From Balanoglossus misakiensis (Eukaryota > Hemichordata), in NCBI GenBank assembly GCA_040954595.2, contig CM082577.2, positions 15,748,001 to 15,812,000 of the forward strand: a stretch of 64,000 nucleotides of DNA, written 5' to 3'. The notes under the pieces are model-generated. The model did no database searches, had not been told where the DNA came from, and saw nothing but the letters and a program-made list of their open reading frames with translations. The position numbers and the translations under genes are program-made. Below, piece after piece: positions 45,640-57,158 of the stretch. Positions within the stretch are counted from its first letter, which is position 1. Every line of letters begins with the position of its first letter.

Positions 45640-48600
45640 CTGAACGTCCTCTGTTTTCTTTCTTGTCAGTTGCAATTCTGTGGGTTCCTTTGAATAAGAA
45701 ATATAAGATTAGCAATAATTATGTATCATTCTAGTCAAACCTGTGTATAAAGACCGGTCAAGGGACTGGGGCTGAGTGGTCTTTATAGACAGGTGGTCTT
45801 TATAAGGAGGTTCATTAATATATTCATTTATTCATGAATATTAATTGGGGCAAGGGTTTGGACTGCACAATCACACACAACAACCAGACCCATACATACA
45901 AACATCAAGGAAACACTATTTTTTAAACAAAAGATATGCATTTATTTCATTAAAACACTTAATGTAGTAAATTACAACTGGAAATTATCATTATTTCATG
46001 TATCAAAACAACAACAAAAGTGTGAAGTTTTTCTCAACCGAAAAAGTCACTGATCTTCGACTGCTTGGCGGATCTAACAGCTTGGCTCTTCTTGTGGTTC
46101 AGCAAATCACTGATGTTGAGGAGCTGGTTCAGTAAATCTTCATGGCCATGTTGGAGAGCGAACTGCTTCAAGTCGTTGACTGCATCAGATGCCGAGGACA
46201 AACTGGTGATCTTTGGTTCCCTTTCCTCTTCCTCATTTTCTTTGTCGCTTTCATCTGCACTTTCTGCATTGGCGTCCTGGTGCTCACAAAGCAAATCAAC
46301 AGCTGACTGCTCCCAATCTGTGCTGCCTTGGCAAGTGACCAAACTGTCATCAATGTCCACCAAATCCTGAATGGAACATCCAAACAGATCCTGTGCAACA
46401 GCCTCCAGATTTTCACCATCAGACGTTTCTGCAGAATCATCGGCAACACACTCTCCATCACCACCAAACCCAGAACGCAGAAAACACTTGGTCACAGTTG
46501 AAGAATTCACATCCTGCCAGGAACGCTGCACCCAGTAGATGGCCTCCAACACGTTGGTGGACTTCAGCATTGCCGAGCTGCATGCCGTCTTCTCCTGGTC
46601 CATCTTACCAATGATGTGCTTCAGCTGCTTCTTCCTGTACTTTAGCTTCAATGCCTGGATAATCCCCTGGTCCATCGGCTGTAGTCTGGAGGTTGTGTTC
46701 GGTGGGAAGAACTGGAGCTTGATGTTCTTCAGCGGGATGGTAGGGTGGCACGTAGCGTTGTCCAGGAAGAGGAGGATCTTTCTCTTCTGTCTCCCAACTT
46801 TCCTATCAAACTTCTGAAGCCAGTCTTCGAAAATGGCCGATGTCATCCAAGCTTTCTTGTTGGCATAGTACGAAACTGGGAGAGTCTTGGGGTCAATGTT
46901 CTTGAAACAGCGGGGATTCTTGGCTTTGCCGATGATGAGTGGCGTCTCCTTCTCTCCCTCCATGTTGGCACACAACATCAGAGTTAACCGTTCCTTTGAC
47001 TTCTTTCCACCACTACAATCTTCGCCTTTGACATACAAACTCATGTCCGATGTGCTTCTGAAGAAGAGACCAGTTTCGTCCATGTTAAAAATGTCCCTGG
47101 GGTGATAACCTGCACAGATGGTTGGTAGGCGCTCTTTCCATTCGAAGACAACTTCGTTAGACACATCTCCACTTTCACCACTCATCTTACCAAACACAAT
47201 GTTGTGGCGTTTCCGGAATGACTCCAGCCAACCATTCGATCCTTTAAACTCCTCATTCCCCAGCTCAGTTGCAAACTGCAACGCCCGCTCCTGTAGCATT
47301 AGTCCACTCACTGGAAGACGACGACTGGTGACATCTTTGAACCACTCCCAACAGAGCACATTAATCTCCTCATTGCCTGAAACAAACAAAACAAAAACAA
47401 ACAAAACATTAGTTAACATTGAAGGGCACATTAAAAACTCCATAATGTACATTTCAAATTGAAAGAAAATAAAGAATGACACATGGGTAAAAAAAATGCT
47501 ACTCCAGTGCTCTAAATACAAATTTGTTTTACAAATGGTAAGAAAATTACATCTGTTTCAGTATAACCCACATTGCATTTCTGTACATGTATAAAACTTA
47601 CCAGTCTTTCGTATTTTTCTTTTTCTTTCGCCTGGAGCATTACACTCATACTCTTCCATAATTTCCGCCTTTTGCTTCACAATTCCGCCTATCTGCGTCT
47701 TCCCTACACCCATCTGGTCTGCTATGGAACGAGCACTTCTGCCTTGATCATGAAGCTGGACAACCAAAACTCTCTGCTCCAGTGTCAAAGCCGTTCTGCT
47801 GGATCTCTTCGCCATGGTATACCGGTAACTTGTTTGATGGAGGATATTCGTAGCAATGGTGTGCATACAACGATCGCTAGAAACGAACTGATCGTATCCA
47901 AGATTTACACTCGTTACTTAGCAACAGGGACCTTTGATTCCTTCACAAGTCGGGCGGCGTCTTTGACCCATATTAGGAGTTGCTTATTAGCATAAAAATT
48001 TACATATCGTTAATATGTAGAACGCGATCTGACCAATGACGTGCCCGAAAATACGTCTTTTCCCGCTCTTTGTTATGAAAATCACGACCTTTTTTTTCAA
48101 ATGTAAATTTTGGGGTCAAATACGCTGTTTGGGGATATCCCGTCAATTAAAAACAAGAAAGTACGAGTCAAACTTGCTTCCAGGTCAATAAGAAAAATTT
48201 TCACCAATGCTTTTGTGAAATAATAAATTTTGATTTCGGCGCCAACACTAGTTTTGACGACAGCGACACTACAAGCCCCGCATAACCGAAAAAGCAGGCG
48301 AGCGAACACATCACATGCATCACCAAGTCTTCGTGTCACAATACAGAGAATGCCTTCACTTATCGTACACCAAGTACTGGCAGTGGGGATGCACCGCTAT
48401 AAAGGTTCACTTACTGTCGGTGCTGGGTATCGCCTTCTGCGGGAGAAATCAGACCCATACGACCAGAACGCCGTCGCAATCGTCGACAATGAAGAAGGCG
48501 CCCGCGAATATACGGACATTTGAAGAGGGATGCCGCTCAAGTGCTCGCAAGAGTGATCGATGCGGCTCTATCTCCAAATTCCGTATATTTCCTCAAACCA

Positions 48601-51600
48601 AAAGAAAGTCCCTTCTTTCATTCTCGGCGATGCGGCGTCGTTCAGGTGTGTAATGTTGGATTTCACCTGAAAGAAGGCGACCTACAAAGAGTGAAGGCGT
48701 TCGTGGAGAGCAAGGGCTTCAATGTGACGGTGATCGCCTGAATTACTGGTGACACCGTCTACGCCTGGCGGTACACACCGCAACCAAACCAAACGGCCCT
48801 TTTCAGGGCCACACATCCTCCAGAAAGACATATACCGTTTGAAAAAAAATCACTTGATGTTTTGATGTAATTATTTTATTATTTTTTAAATTTATTTTGT
48901 TGTTCTTTCAACTGTTTGTTATCGCATACGAACGGGTTTCGCGTTTGTGGTTTGAGGTCATCAGCATTAATTAACCTCAAATGACCTTTGGCTCATGCTC
49001 TTGGACACTATGTTCAAGGGGGTATATGCGTTTGTCATCGTTCACACCCCTAATTAACTAACATTGGAATGAACAATAGTTTTAAACAGTGACTGAAAAG
49101 ACCGCCCTTTTATTTTCCGGCCTTGATCTTGCGATCGGCCGACAAGCTGTCCAGTGGTCGCAATTCAAAGGTCATGATGTCAAAATTGCATGAAAACTGT
49201 GGTCGCTGGTCGCGTTAGACAGTTGGTCGCTATATACAGAGTCTTTTACATGTAAACTCCGTAGGGACCGTTTGAAGGTGGTCGTTATGGGCGAGTGGTC
49301 GTTAACACAGGTTTGACTGTACTATCTGCATCATAGTAGAATGACACAAAATGTAGCCCTGTCTTCAGGTGCCACCTACTCATTAATTTACTTTCGTACA
49401 CTGCACCAGCTCTAAATCAATTGAACATGATAGAAACTTGCGTTAACCTGATATGAAATACTAAGGAAGATGTTGGAGGATGGAAATATTTTAGGGGTAC
49501 TTTGTTTGGGGGTGGGGGGGGGTGTTGGAAGGGGAGATGTTTCATTTTGACTATCAGAATGCTCATTCACCTTTTGCACCCAGTTTGTCTTTTCTTGTCA
49601 AAGCTAGTGTAATTGTATCTATGGGCTATATTTTCAGCATTTGATTCCTTTTTTACAAGTGCAGTTTCTTGCTTGACAATCTGAGAATAGGAAAAGCATC
49701 TGTGTTTTGCAAGTAAGATAATTCCAGGCCACATATAAATGGTTTATGTTGGGAGAGGGTTACTTGAAAAATTTTCAACAGTGTATTTGTGTTTACTTTT
49801 TACATGGTACAGGGGTGGGTGTCCAAAAGAAAATTAGGGTGTTGACCTCAATTTCCTCCAACTCTCTGCAATAGTAATTGTGATTGCAGCCTGGTTAAAT
49901 GAATAAAAAAGACATATACATGTATCACATGCATTATATGTTTGAAAGCATGCCAGTTGCAGTTTACCAGTATAAAGAATAACCATATAAATCTCAACTG
50001 ACTACATCTACTAAAATTAGCGTAAATCAAGACAATCAGTACAAAGAAATATGTTGTTAACTTACTTCAGCTTCCCGTAACTTTGCAATTTCTGTCTTCA
50101 GAGAATCAATACACTTCACCTGAAAAGAAATTCATACTTGGTAGGATGGCATATAGCATAGTGGGGGCTAAACACTATTTGGGGGTTGTTATAGCACAGT
50201 TTTTGCCTGACGAAGACAACTTGTGTGTTGTTGAAACATTGCAGAATAAAAATCAGTACTATCTGCTCTGGTTGAGCTGCCTCATCTGTCACTTACTTAA
50301 AACTAGTCCGACCCTAGGATAATCTAGCATTACCACATCATTTGTTTTTGACAAGTCTAAACCAGTATGTGACTGGCCTTGATTTCATGATGAAGACCTC
50401 ACTAATGTATAAAAAATACAATCTAATCTCTGCAACTATTTTATGCCTACCTCAGTCATTACCCTGTCCTTTTGCATAATTATTTCGTTCAAATCACTGA
50501 TAGTTCTTTCCTGAGAAATTTAAGATATAAATTAGAATTACAATATGTTTGGTATGAATCCAGGTCTCTGATTGGCTGGAGCCAGGGTTTATATTCATAA
50601 CTGGACGGCCTGAAATATTTTGACAGGTCTAAACCAATATGTGACGGCCTTGATTTCATGATGAAGACCTCACTGATGAGGTATTTAAGGGTGTCGAAAA
50701 TACAAGAGTGAGGGGCCAAAGTGCGGGCACTGATGTATAAAAAATACAATCTAATCTGTGCAACTATTTTTTGCCTACCTGCTCAGTCATTACCCTGTCC
50801 TTTTGCATAATTGTTCTTGCAAATCACTGATAGTTCCATCCTGAGAAAATTAGGTTATAAATTAGAATTACAATATGTTTGGTATGAATCCAGCTCTCTG
50901 ATTGGCTGGAGCCAGGGTTTATATTCATAACTGGACGACCTGAAATAGAATACGTAGGAGAAAATGTATTTGAATAGAACACACTTTGTGAATTATTTTG
51001 GATGTGGAATAAAGTCATGCTACTTTTAATTCTAAAGCATGTTTGCACGAGCACATTCTGTGGCAGTGAGCGGTGATGCAGTTGAACTGGAATGATTTAT
51101 TCCCACCCAAACATCATATTTGAAATACTTAAATTGTTTTTTTTTATCAAACCAAATCATTTTTAATGAGGTTATAAATGATGTGCTCAGGTATTTGGTT
51201 GGAGTTACAAGACCTTTCTAGGGGAAATAAGCATATAGAGATTGTTTCCTGGGCATGACCTCTAAAACTGAACTAAAATCTGAGATATTTCATCGCATTC
51301 AGTCTTACTATGATTTCCTTACTAGTTTTTACATGCTCCATGACTCACTGTAACAAGATTTACATACTTTGGCCAGTTCAATACATGTATTTTACTTGTA
51401 GCAAAATTACACAAGGTAAAAGCAAAAACGCTGTGACTGCTGTAAATCTAAACATGTAAGGCAACATTGAGCCTCTAAATCTCAAATTAATTATTTACTG
51501 TTTGCCTTTTAACCAACTAATAATTTTGGAAAACAAGCGTTTCGTTAAAATTGACAAGCCAAAAAGTCAAATTCCCAAGTATTGTCAGTGATAGTAAGTC

Positions 51601-54600
51601 AATTATTTGATTGACGTTAATTACAGTTTTCAAATCAGGCAGTGTGTGTCATGAATGCTTCCCTCTAGTAGTGGTCTGTTTCTGAATACTAGATAAATAC
51701 AATTTTGCATAAAAATGGCAAAGACGCCAACAATAATTTGCACACTCACCTTCTCTGCATCATTATTTTTGATGGTTTCTTTCAAAACATTGATTTCGTC
51801 TTCTTTCTCCTGCACCTGTGCTCTCAGGTTACCGGAAGGTTGAGTCTTGCATGGCAGAAATAATATAGAGAAATATAAGTTGGGTACATGTTTGCCTTTT
51901 TCCAGCTTTAAGTTGAGCAAAATGTTCAAATGGTGGTTATGTTTTATGTCATACTGGACTTTCAACATAACTCAGTGAGATGTACAAATGGGGATTCACC
52001 ATCCAACATTTTACTGCATGCACCATTGGTAAACAATTTCAGAGAAGAAGCTTTGTGACAAATTAGGAAAATGACAAGAAAAATTATAAAAATAAACAAC
52101 ATTAGCCCAAAACAACTGTGTGAGGTCCACATAAACATGTATGTGTTGATATGGTACCCCGTTTTCAAAAGAATTGTGAGTTAGCTGGATTTCTCATAAT
52201 CTAGTGACAAGTACAGTTGAGCACAAGAGAGAAAGTCACTGCAAGTACATAGGATGGTAAGTATGGGAGAAGGATGTGATGATGTCACATAGGCTCTTTA
52301 GAAAGATGCCAATCATAAGGGATATTTCTTGGTCATATCAGTGTTTTCTCAAGAAAACTAGATGGTTGATTAGATTGTTCATGACACTGGCAGCACTCAC
52401 TCACATAGTTGGCAACAGTTGCTTCCATTAACCATTACTACATTAGTCATATGGTATTATAGAGAAGATTCTTCATGGCCTTTACACATCTATAGATAAT
52501 TGGCTCCCAAAGGACATGATTACCAATAAATAATCTTCTGATGAATATAAGTAAATTTGAAAGAAACTTACCTGAGTTTTGTTTTGTTTACAAAGTTCTT
52601 TAAACTGTTGCACAGTTATTTTATGATCTATAAGTTGGTTCAAAAAACCAATGAGGGTGCCTTCAGGGACATACTTAGCATTTTGAAACATAGTTTGTTT
52701 GCAAATGTTTGACACATTTCTTAGTCCCTTCAGTATACCCTCATTGTACAACTTAACCATCCTTTTAGATAAAGAAAATAACTGGTAAGAAAACTGGGCC
52801 ACAGCCATATGGTTGTAGTAATTTTCATTGGGAATACCACATGCTTTTTCCTGCAAAAGGAACGTGAAAGGAAACTCTGTTAAAATTGTATCAGATAGCA
52901 TTTAAAAAGTTGAACAGGCTGTCCATAACATTGAAAATCAGTATCCATTGTTGAAGCTCACTTTACAACTTCAACCATGCATCAAAGTTAGGGAGTGTAC
53001 GGTTATTATAACCAGGGGTGGGCCAGCAAAGTTGTCTTACCTTCCCCCAAAATAAAAACTTAGATTCTCTCACAACCTCTTTGCCTGGCGAGAGTTTGCT
53101 ACACAAAGCTATGATGGTTCGGTCCTCACTATGGAGCAGTGTACTGACACAGAGAACCATACCTACATGTATGTGAGAGAAGAATGCTTCATGCTAACCT
53201 TTTTTGATTTATACAGTTTGTTTTTGTTCTCTGGGAAGTCTTGAATAATTCGTCTGGCATCCTCGGACCATGTCCTATCCTTCTTTGGGGGATCGTGGTT
53301 GCCATATTTTTCCAGAATCGATTTCCAGAAAATTTGCACAATTTCCCAAAACCTCCCCAAGTCTTCCTCTTCCTCCCCATCCATGGTGACAGGTGTTGAG
53401 CTAAAAAAAGGTGAATCACTTGTTAAAGGTGCAGTATGTGATATCATGACAAATATAATTATATTCTTACAAGCATAAGCTTTTCATCCGTGGGCAATTT
53501 TGATGATTTTAGTTTGAAATACAAACTGTATTATATGAATGTTATTGTGCTTATTAAATATACATAGTATCCTATTATTGTACTCTTGTAGTCAGAGAAT
53601 CAGCACATTAGTTGCTATATGAAACTGTTTTTGACCCTCCTTAAGACTTAATATGTATTCTTTGTTGGTATGGTCTTAAGGATAGTCTCAATAACAATTT
53701 CAGTTGCAACTATGTAATTATTTATAAATGTATCCAACATATACTGATCCATTATCCACACATGAACAATGACAAATTCCCATTAGGGTGATAAGCACAA
53801 GTACATGTCTTGTTTCAAATTAAAATAATAAAAAGGAAATGCAAAAATGATGCACAGCTCTAATTGAACTAGAAATTGAATTTGTCTAGTGGAACTGATT
53901 TGTGCAACAGCAATAACGTTATGCTGCAACTGACCATTATGTAATTCATTTGTTTCACATTAGTTTTCACATTGTCTTCCACCACAATTAAACTTCTCTG
54001 CAGAGTACACTCTTTGTTGTAAATTTGACATCAAGAAACACTGTCTTCAGAAAATATTTACCTTCCACATGGCACAGGAGCAATCTCATCAACCTCCATG
54101 GAATCCTCGCTGTCGGAAAACAAGTCTACAGACTTATCCATGGAGGTTACTATGGCATTGTATCTGTCCACAAACAAAGTGGCATTATCGTTAAATGCCA
54201 ATTCATTGAAAGGGTTCTCCCAATCCCCTTCATGGTACTCCATGATGTTATATTCAAGCACTTTGGATGAGGAGAATGTTATCTGTGAATAGTAGACAAA
54301 TATAGAATTATATTAATTGTCAAGAATATGTGCATTTCATCCAGGCCAGGTAAGTGCTCTTCTATCAGATGTCTTTATATAATATAGTTAAGAAAAACAA
54401 AAACTAGTGACATCAAAACATTTGCTAAGGATAATTTGTAAAATCAATAAAAGTGCAACATTTCGTTGATTTTGTTCGACAGACACATTGAAGGACCAGA
54501 CAATGCAGGTTTTTCGTACACAGACATTTTCAAAATTGCTTAGTTGATTAGTTTATCTGTCCAGGTAGAAACAGTTTTTGATATGACATATATGCACTTC

Positions 54601-56626
54601 GTCATTTTGTGAAATTTTGTAGGGATTCATGGCGATATCTAATACATGAAGTTAGAAAAGCATGCATATCTATATTCTTGTCAATGACTTGTATAAATTA
54701 TAATCTACCAAAACCATCCAAATCGATTGAAAATTGAGAGATCAGAGAGGTTTTACAATTTTCAAAATAGGCCGGGAGGTTTGGTTCCACGTAATACAGA
54801 AGTTTAGTTACACATAATTACGCGTACGTCTGGTCAGCAAGTGGCGTAAGCGTACGCGTAGTGACGCGTGAATTTTGCAATTAAATGTGTTAATGTTTGG
54901 AAAACAGCGAATACTGCCAGTTTTGGAACATACGGCTGAAATTATTCAGATAACACAGGGCTTGGCCCTTGCGTTTGATATTTTATTTTTTACGTGCAGT
55001 GCAACACACAAAAAAAGCATTTACAACGTAGCGAATAAAGTACATAAACATCATGAAAGAGATCGTGTTGCAAGTGGTCCCCCCCCCCAATACGCATTAG
55101 TACAGACAAGGTAGCGAATTCGTGTGTTATATCATCAAGGAAAATGACCCGGAAGCCTTACTAATGGCTTCTGCGTGCATAAATTATAGGGCCGACACGT
55201 GCCAAGTTTGTGGCCTAGGTTACCGCACGTACATCACTGTGCGTCCTGCTACAGCATACAAGCGTGCGTACGCGTACATGTGTACAGGGCGCCCGACCGA
55301 CCAACCTTGACAAGGCGCCCCAGATACTACATGTATGCTGGCTACGGCACAATTGCACTTTCAGAGATCGATCGCCCAAATTAAAGAAAATATAGAGAAA
55401 AGCCGAAAAATACACAATAATCATGGTTACGCGTAGAAGTGTCGCTTGCCGTTCCAAACGTCTGCTCTCGATCTCACGTATGCGAAGTTATCACGTGACA
55501 AAGACACTGCGCGTACTGATCGAACGTCATAGAAGAGATACATACGCGTGAATTTCGCGGTTTAGTTGTGCGTTTTGAATAAAAATGTTTAAAAACAACT
55601 GAACGAGCAATTAAAATAATTTTCACTTAAATTAATTTCTTTGTGTGTCTGTGATGAACATTCTCTAAGATTACCATCAGTGTCATAAGTTGCTCGACTA
55701 CCGTGAATACTGCTAGTTTTGGCACATACGGCAGATATTATTCAATTAACATGGAGCCTGACTATGTCACAATGGCCATTTCATAGATCGATCGCCAAAA
55801 GTACGAGAAAATATCGTGAAAATCTGAACAAAATGTTACACGTAATCATGAACGTTTTAACGTGTAACTAAACCTCAATACTTATAAGTAACCACAAGAC
55901 CAATGATTTCTTTGACTGATAGTTTAATGGCGACGCGCAAATCTATTTAACGGGTCAGTGCTAAGTCCATGCGATGGACGTTTAATTTTGGGTGCGACGC
56001 GTGCCTGTGCATTCTGTCATACATGTATGCCGATTGCTAACTTTCTATATATATTTTTTGTTCCAATCCTCTCAGAATTCTCAATTTTAAATTGATGTAG
56101 CTGATTTTCGTTACTTGAAATTTTTAAAGCTGTGAAAATAATTTTCTATCGAACCTCGCATTTTATGATAACAATAAACACTAAAAATGAAAACCTGTGA
56201 GTGAAATAAAATCGACCATAAACTCACACTTGATTTCACAACTTGATTGCATCCGGCCTTATTACACACTCAAGTTACAGTATGGATGCCAACACCTTTG
56301 ATTTTTTGGCGCCATAATCCCATTTTATGACATTGAATTATTTTTTTAGATTTCTTGACAGGAAATTTCAAAATTTGAGAAATACTGCTGTACTAACGTT
56401 TGCAAAATATGAAATAAAAAACATTACTGTTAAAATCTAGTGACAAACATATGAAATAAAATCAACCTTATTATTCGCTCACCTTCACAACTGCTTCATC
56501 TTCAGTGGAAGCTGACAATGCGATCATGCTTCCAAAAGGACATTTTTTGATTTGATCTTTGGTGCACACAATGTTGACGGAAACTCTTCCTGCATCTTCG
56601 CCGAAAGACCAAAATGTCAAACTCAT
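45640..56626 (-). CDS. Multi-exon coiled-coil protein gene
   Basis: Exons on the minus strand join in phase: 56626-56483 (MSLTFWSFGEDAGR...), 54282-54062 (ITFSSSKVLEYN, DSEDSMEVDEIAP), 53400-53199 (TMDGEEEEDLGRFWEI), 52850-52572 (EKACGIPNENYYNHM...KELCKQNKTQ), 51845-51750 (RAQVQEKEDEINVLKETI), 50510-50451 (ERTISDLNEIIMQKDR), 50119-50066 (VKCIDSLKTEIAKLRE) and 45687-45640 (EPTELQLTRKKTEDVQ). From the fourth exon on, each is a whole number of codons in phase 0, and the last four are short heptad-like coiled-coil exons. The sum is 368 codons with no stop reached, so the 3' end is missing. Donors are mostly GTAAGT or GTGAGT. The family is not recognised. A Tigger-like transposon occupies the intron between the last two exons. 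Confidence 0.68.
45732..45756. repeat. Tigger left terminal inverted repeat
   Basis: TAGTCAAACCTGTGTATAAAG, followed by repeated GGTCTTTATA motifs; pairs with 49296-49319. Confidence 0.8.
46034..47815 (-). CDS. Tigger-like transposase, spliced and intact
   Basis: Exon 1 (47815-47602) encodes MAKRSSRTALTLEQRV and a psq/CENP-B-type helix-turn-helix (RSARSIADQMGVGKTQIGGI). It ends RKTG at a GTAAGT donor. Exon 2 (47376-46034) follows TTTGTTTCAG and adds NEEINVLCWEWF, the second DNA-binding domain (CENP-B type, FRKRHNIVFGKM) and the DDE nuclease: FNMDETGLFF, LLFLDNATCH and LQPMDQGIIQ, the three catalytic Asp. The tail is acidic (SADESDKENEEEERE) and ends KISDFFG. The joined protein has 518 residues with no stop or shift, usual for TIGD/JRK relatives. 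It would cut and paste its own element. The intact frame suggests recent activity or domestication. Confidence 0.9.
48350..48741 (+). pseudogene. HIRAN-domain ORF inside Tigger element
   Basis: The first frame from ATG 48350 encodes LAVGMHRYKGS, then GYRLLREKSDPYDQNAVAIVDNEEG, the core of a HIRAN domain. Near 48505-48520 the homologous frame shifts by one base to IYGHLKRDAAQVLARVIDAAL, then FLKPKESPFFHSRRCG and FHLKEGDLQRVKAFVESKG up to the stop at 48739-48741. HIRAN domains, as in HLTF, bind 3' DNA ends or stalled forks. The ORF is divergent from the transposase and lies between it and the right terminal repeat. The shift may be a real mutation, a sequencing error or a missed splice. Confidence 0.72.
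49296..49319. repeat. Tigger right terminal inverted repeat
   Basis: GTTAACACAGGTTTGACTG, the reverse complement of the left end for at least 14 bases, followed by TA. Confidence 0.8.
49320..50065. other. Intron of coiled-coil gene, no gene seen
   Basis: Contains a G-rich run at 49509-49530 and otherwise ordinary AT-rich sequence before the exon at 50066. Confidence 0.45.
50400..50945. repeat. Tandem duplication carrying a coiled-coil exon
   Basis: A ~310-bp segment is duplicated. CTCAGTCATTACCCTGTCC and the following exon and intron sequence (AATATGTTTGGTATGAATCC, GATTGGCTGGAGCC) occur at 50451-50640 and again at 50770-50945. The first exon copy (50510-50451) is open. The second (~50839-50770) lacks one base in the middle (TTATGCAA for ATTATGCAA) and would shift frame. 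Confidence 0.8.
53041..53160 (-). other. Possible alternative exon of coiled-coil gene
   Basis: From ATG 53160 the minus strand is open for 40 codons (MVLCVSTLLHSEDRTI...KFLFWGK) to a good GTAAGA donor in phase 0, matching the start of the 52850 exon. Its 5' side is out of phase with the upstream exon, so it could be an alternative first exon or a chance frame. Confidence 0.3.
54802..55873. mobile_element. ~1.07-kb non-autonomous element
   Basis: GTTTAGTTACAC at 54802 and its exact reverse complement ending at 55873 form the termini. Inside are repeated blocks found again at 63216-63640, including CGCGTGAATTT, GGTTTAGTTGT and CACAATTGCACTTTCAGAGA. Similar internal blocks near 55340-55560 and 55700-55830 suggest two merged copies. 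No coding frame is convincing. It lies in the first intron of the coiled-coil gene. Confidence 0.65.
55874..56482. other. Intron 1 of coiled-coil gene, no feature
   Basis: AT-rich sequence between the element at 54802-55873 and the first exon's donor. Nothing is recognised. Confidence 0.45.
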
Positions 56627-57158
56627 GGTTGGCGGTTGGCAAAATAAGTTTGCAGCACAGAGGAACAAAAGTTGTTCACTTTCCAAAGTTTCGAATTGAT
56701 CTGATAATTATAAGTTTTGCTCACTACACTGCTGCGATACGACATGAGAGTCGATAACATTGCAGGGGTGGGTCAATTTTGAGCAGGAGGGGCTCGAAAG
56801 TTCGAACAAAATTCATTTAAATAGTTGGTCTTTTTTATCCATACGATAGACTTTGGCAACTTTAATTACAATTTTGCTATGGTTGTATTCATAAAGTTGC
56901 CATGATTCGTCCTGTTTCCGATTTCATTTAACAATACCTCTGAAATTACTATTCCCTTATTTAAATGGTTCCATCCCCTGTGCAAATTAGGCATCGTGGT
57001 AACAACAGTGATTGACACTTGAGTTGGTATATGCTCCCCTTTGACATGACCCATAATGCAACGCGCAATGAGTGGATCCGGTCACGTCTACGTCTGCGCT
57101 CATAGGCGCTGTCGAACGATCGCTCCGATAGTGGACGATCACTGTAATTGTAAACACA

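Larger units (their letters stand above)
45732..49319 (-). mobile_element. Tigger/pogo-like DNA transposon
   Basis: The left end reads TAGTCAAACCTGTGTATAAA. The right end, reverse complemented, reads CAGTCAAACCTGTGTTAACG, typical Tigger-type terminal inverted repeats. Next to the left end are subterminal copies of GTGGTCTTTATA, and next to the right end GTGGTCGTTA-like copies. TA follows the right end. The left TA/C boundary is altered by a base or two. The 3.59-kb element carries a spliced transposase on the minus strand and, unusually, a HIRAN-domain frame on the plus strand near the right end. It sits in an intron of the coiled-coil gene in the same orientation. Confidence 0.85.

Noticed and set aside
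46065-47462. Plus-strand frames across the Tigger region
   Set aside because: Shadows of the intact minus-strand transposase.
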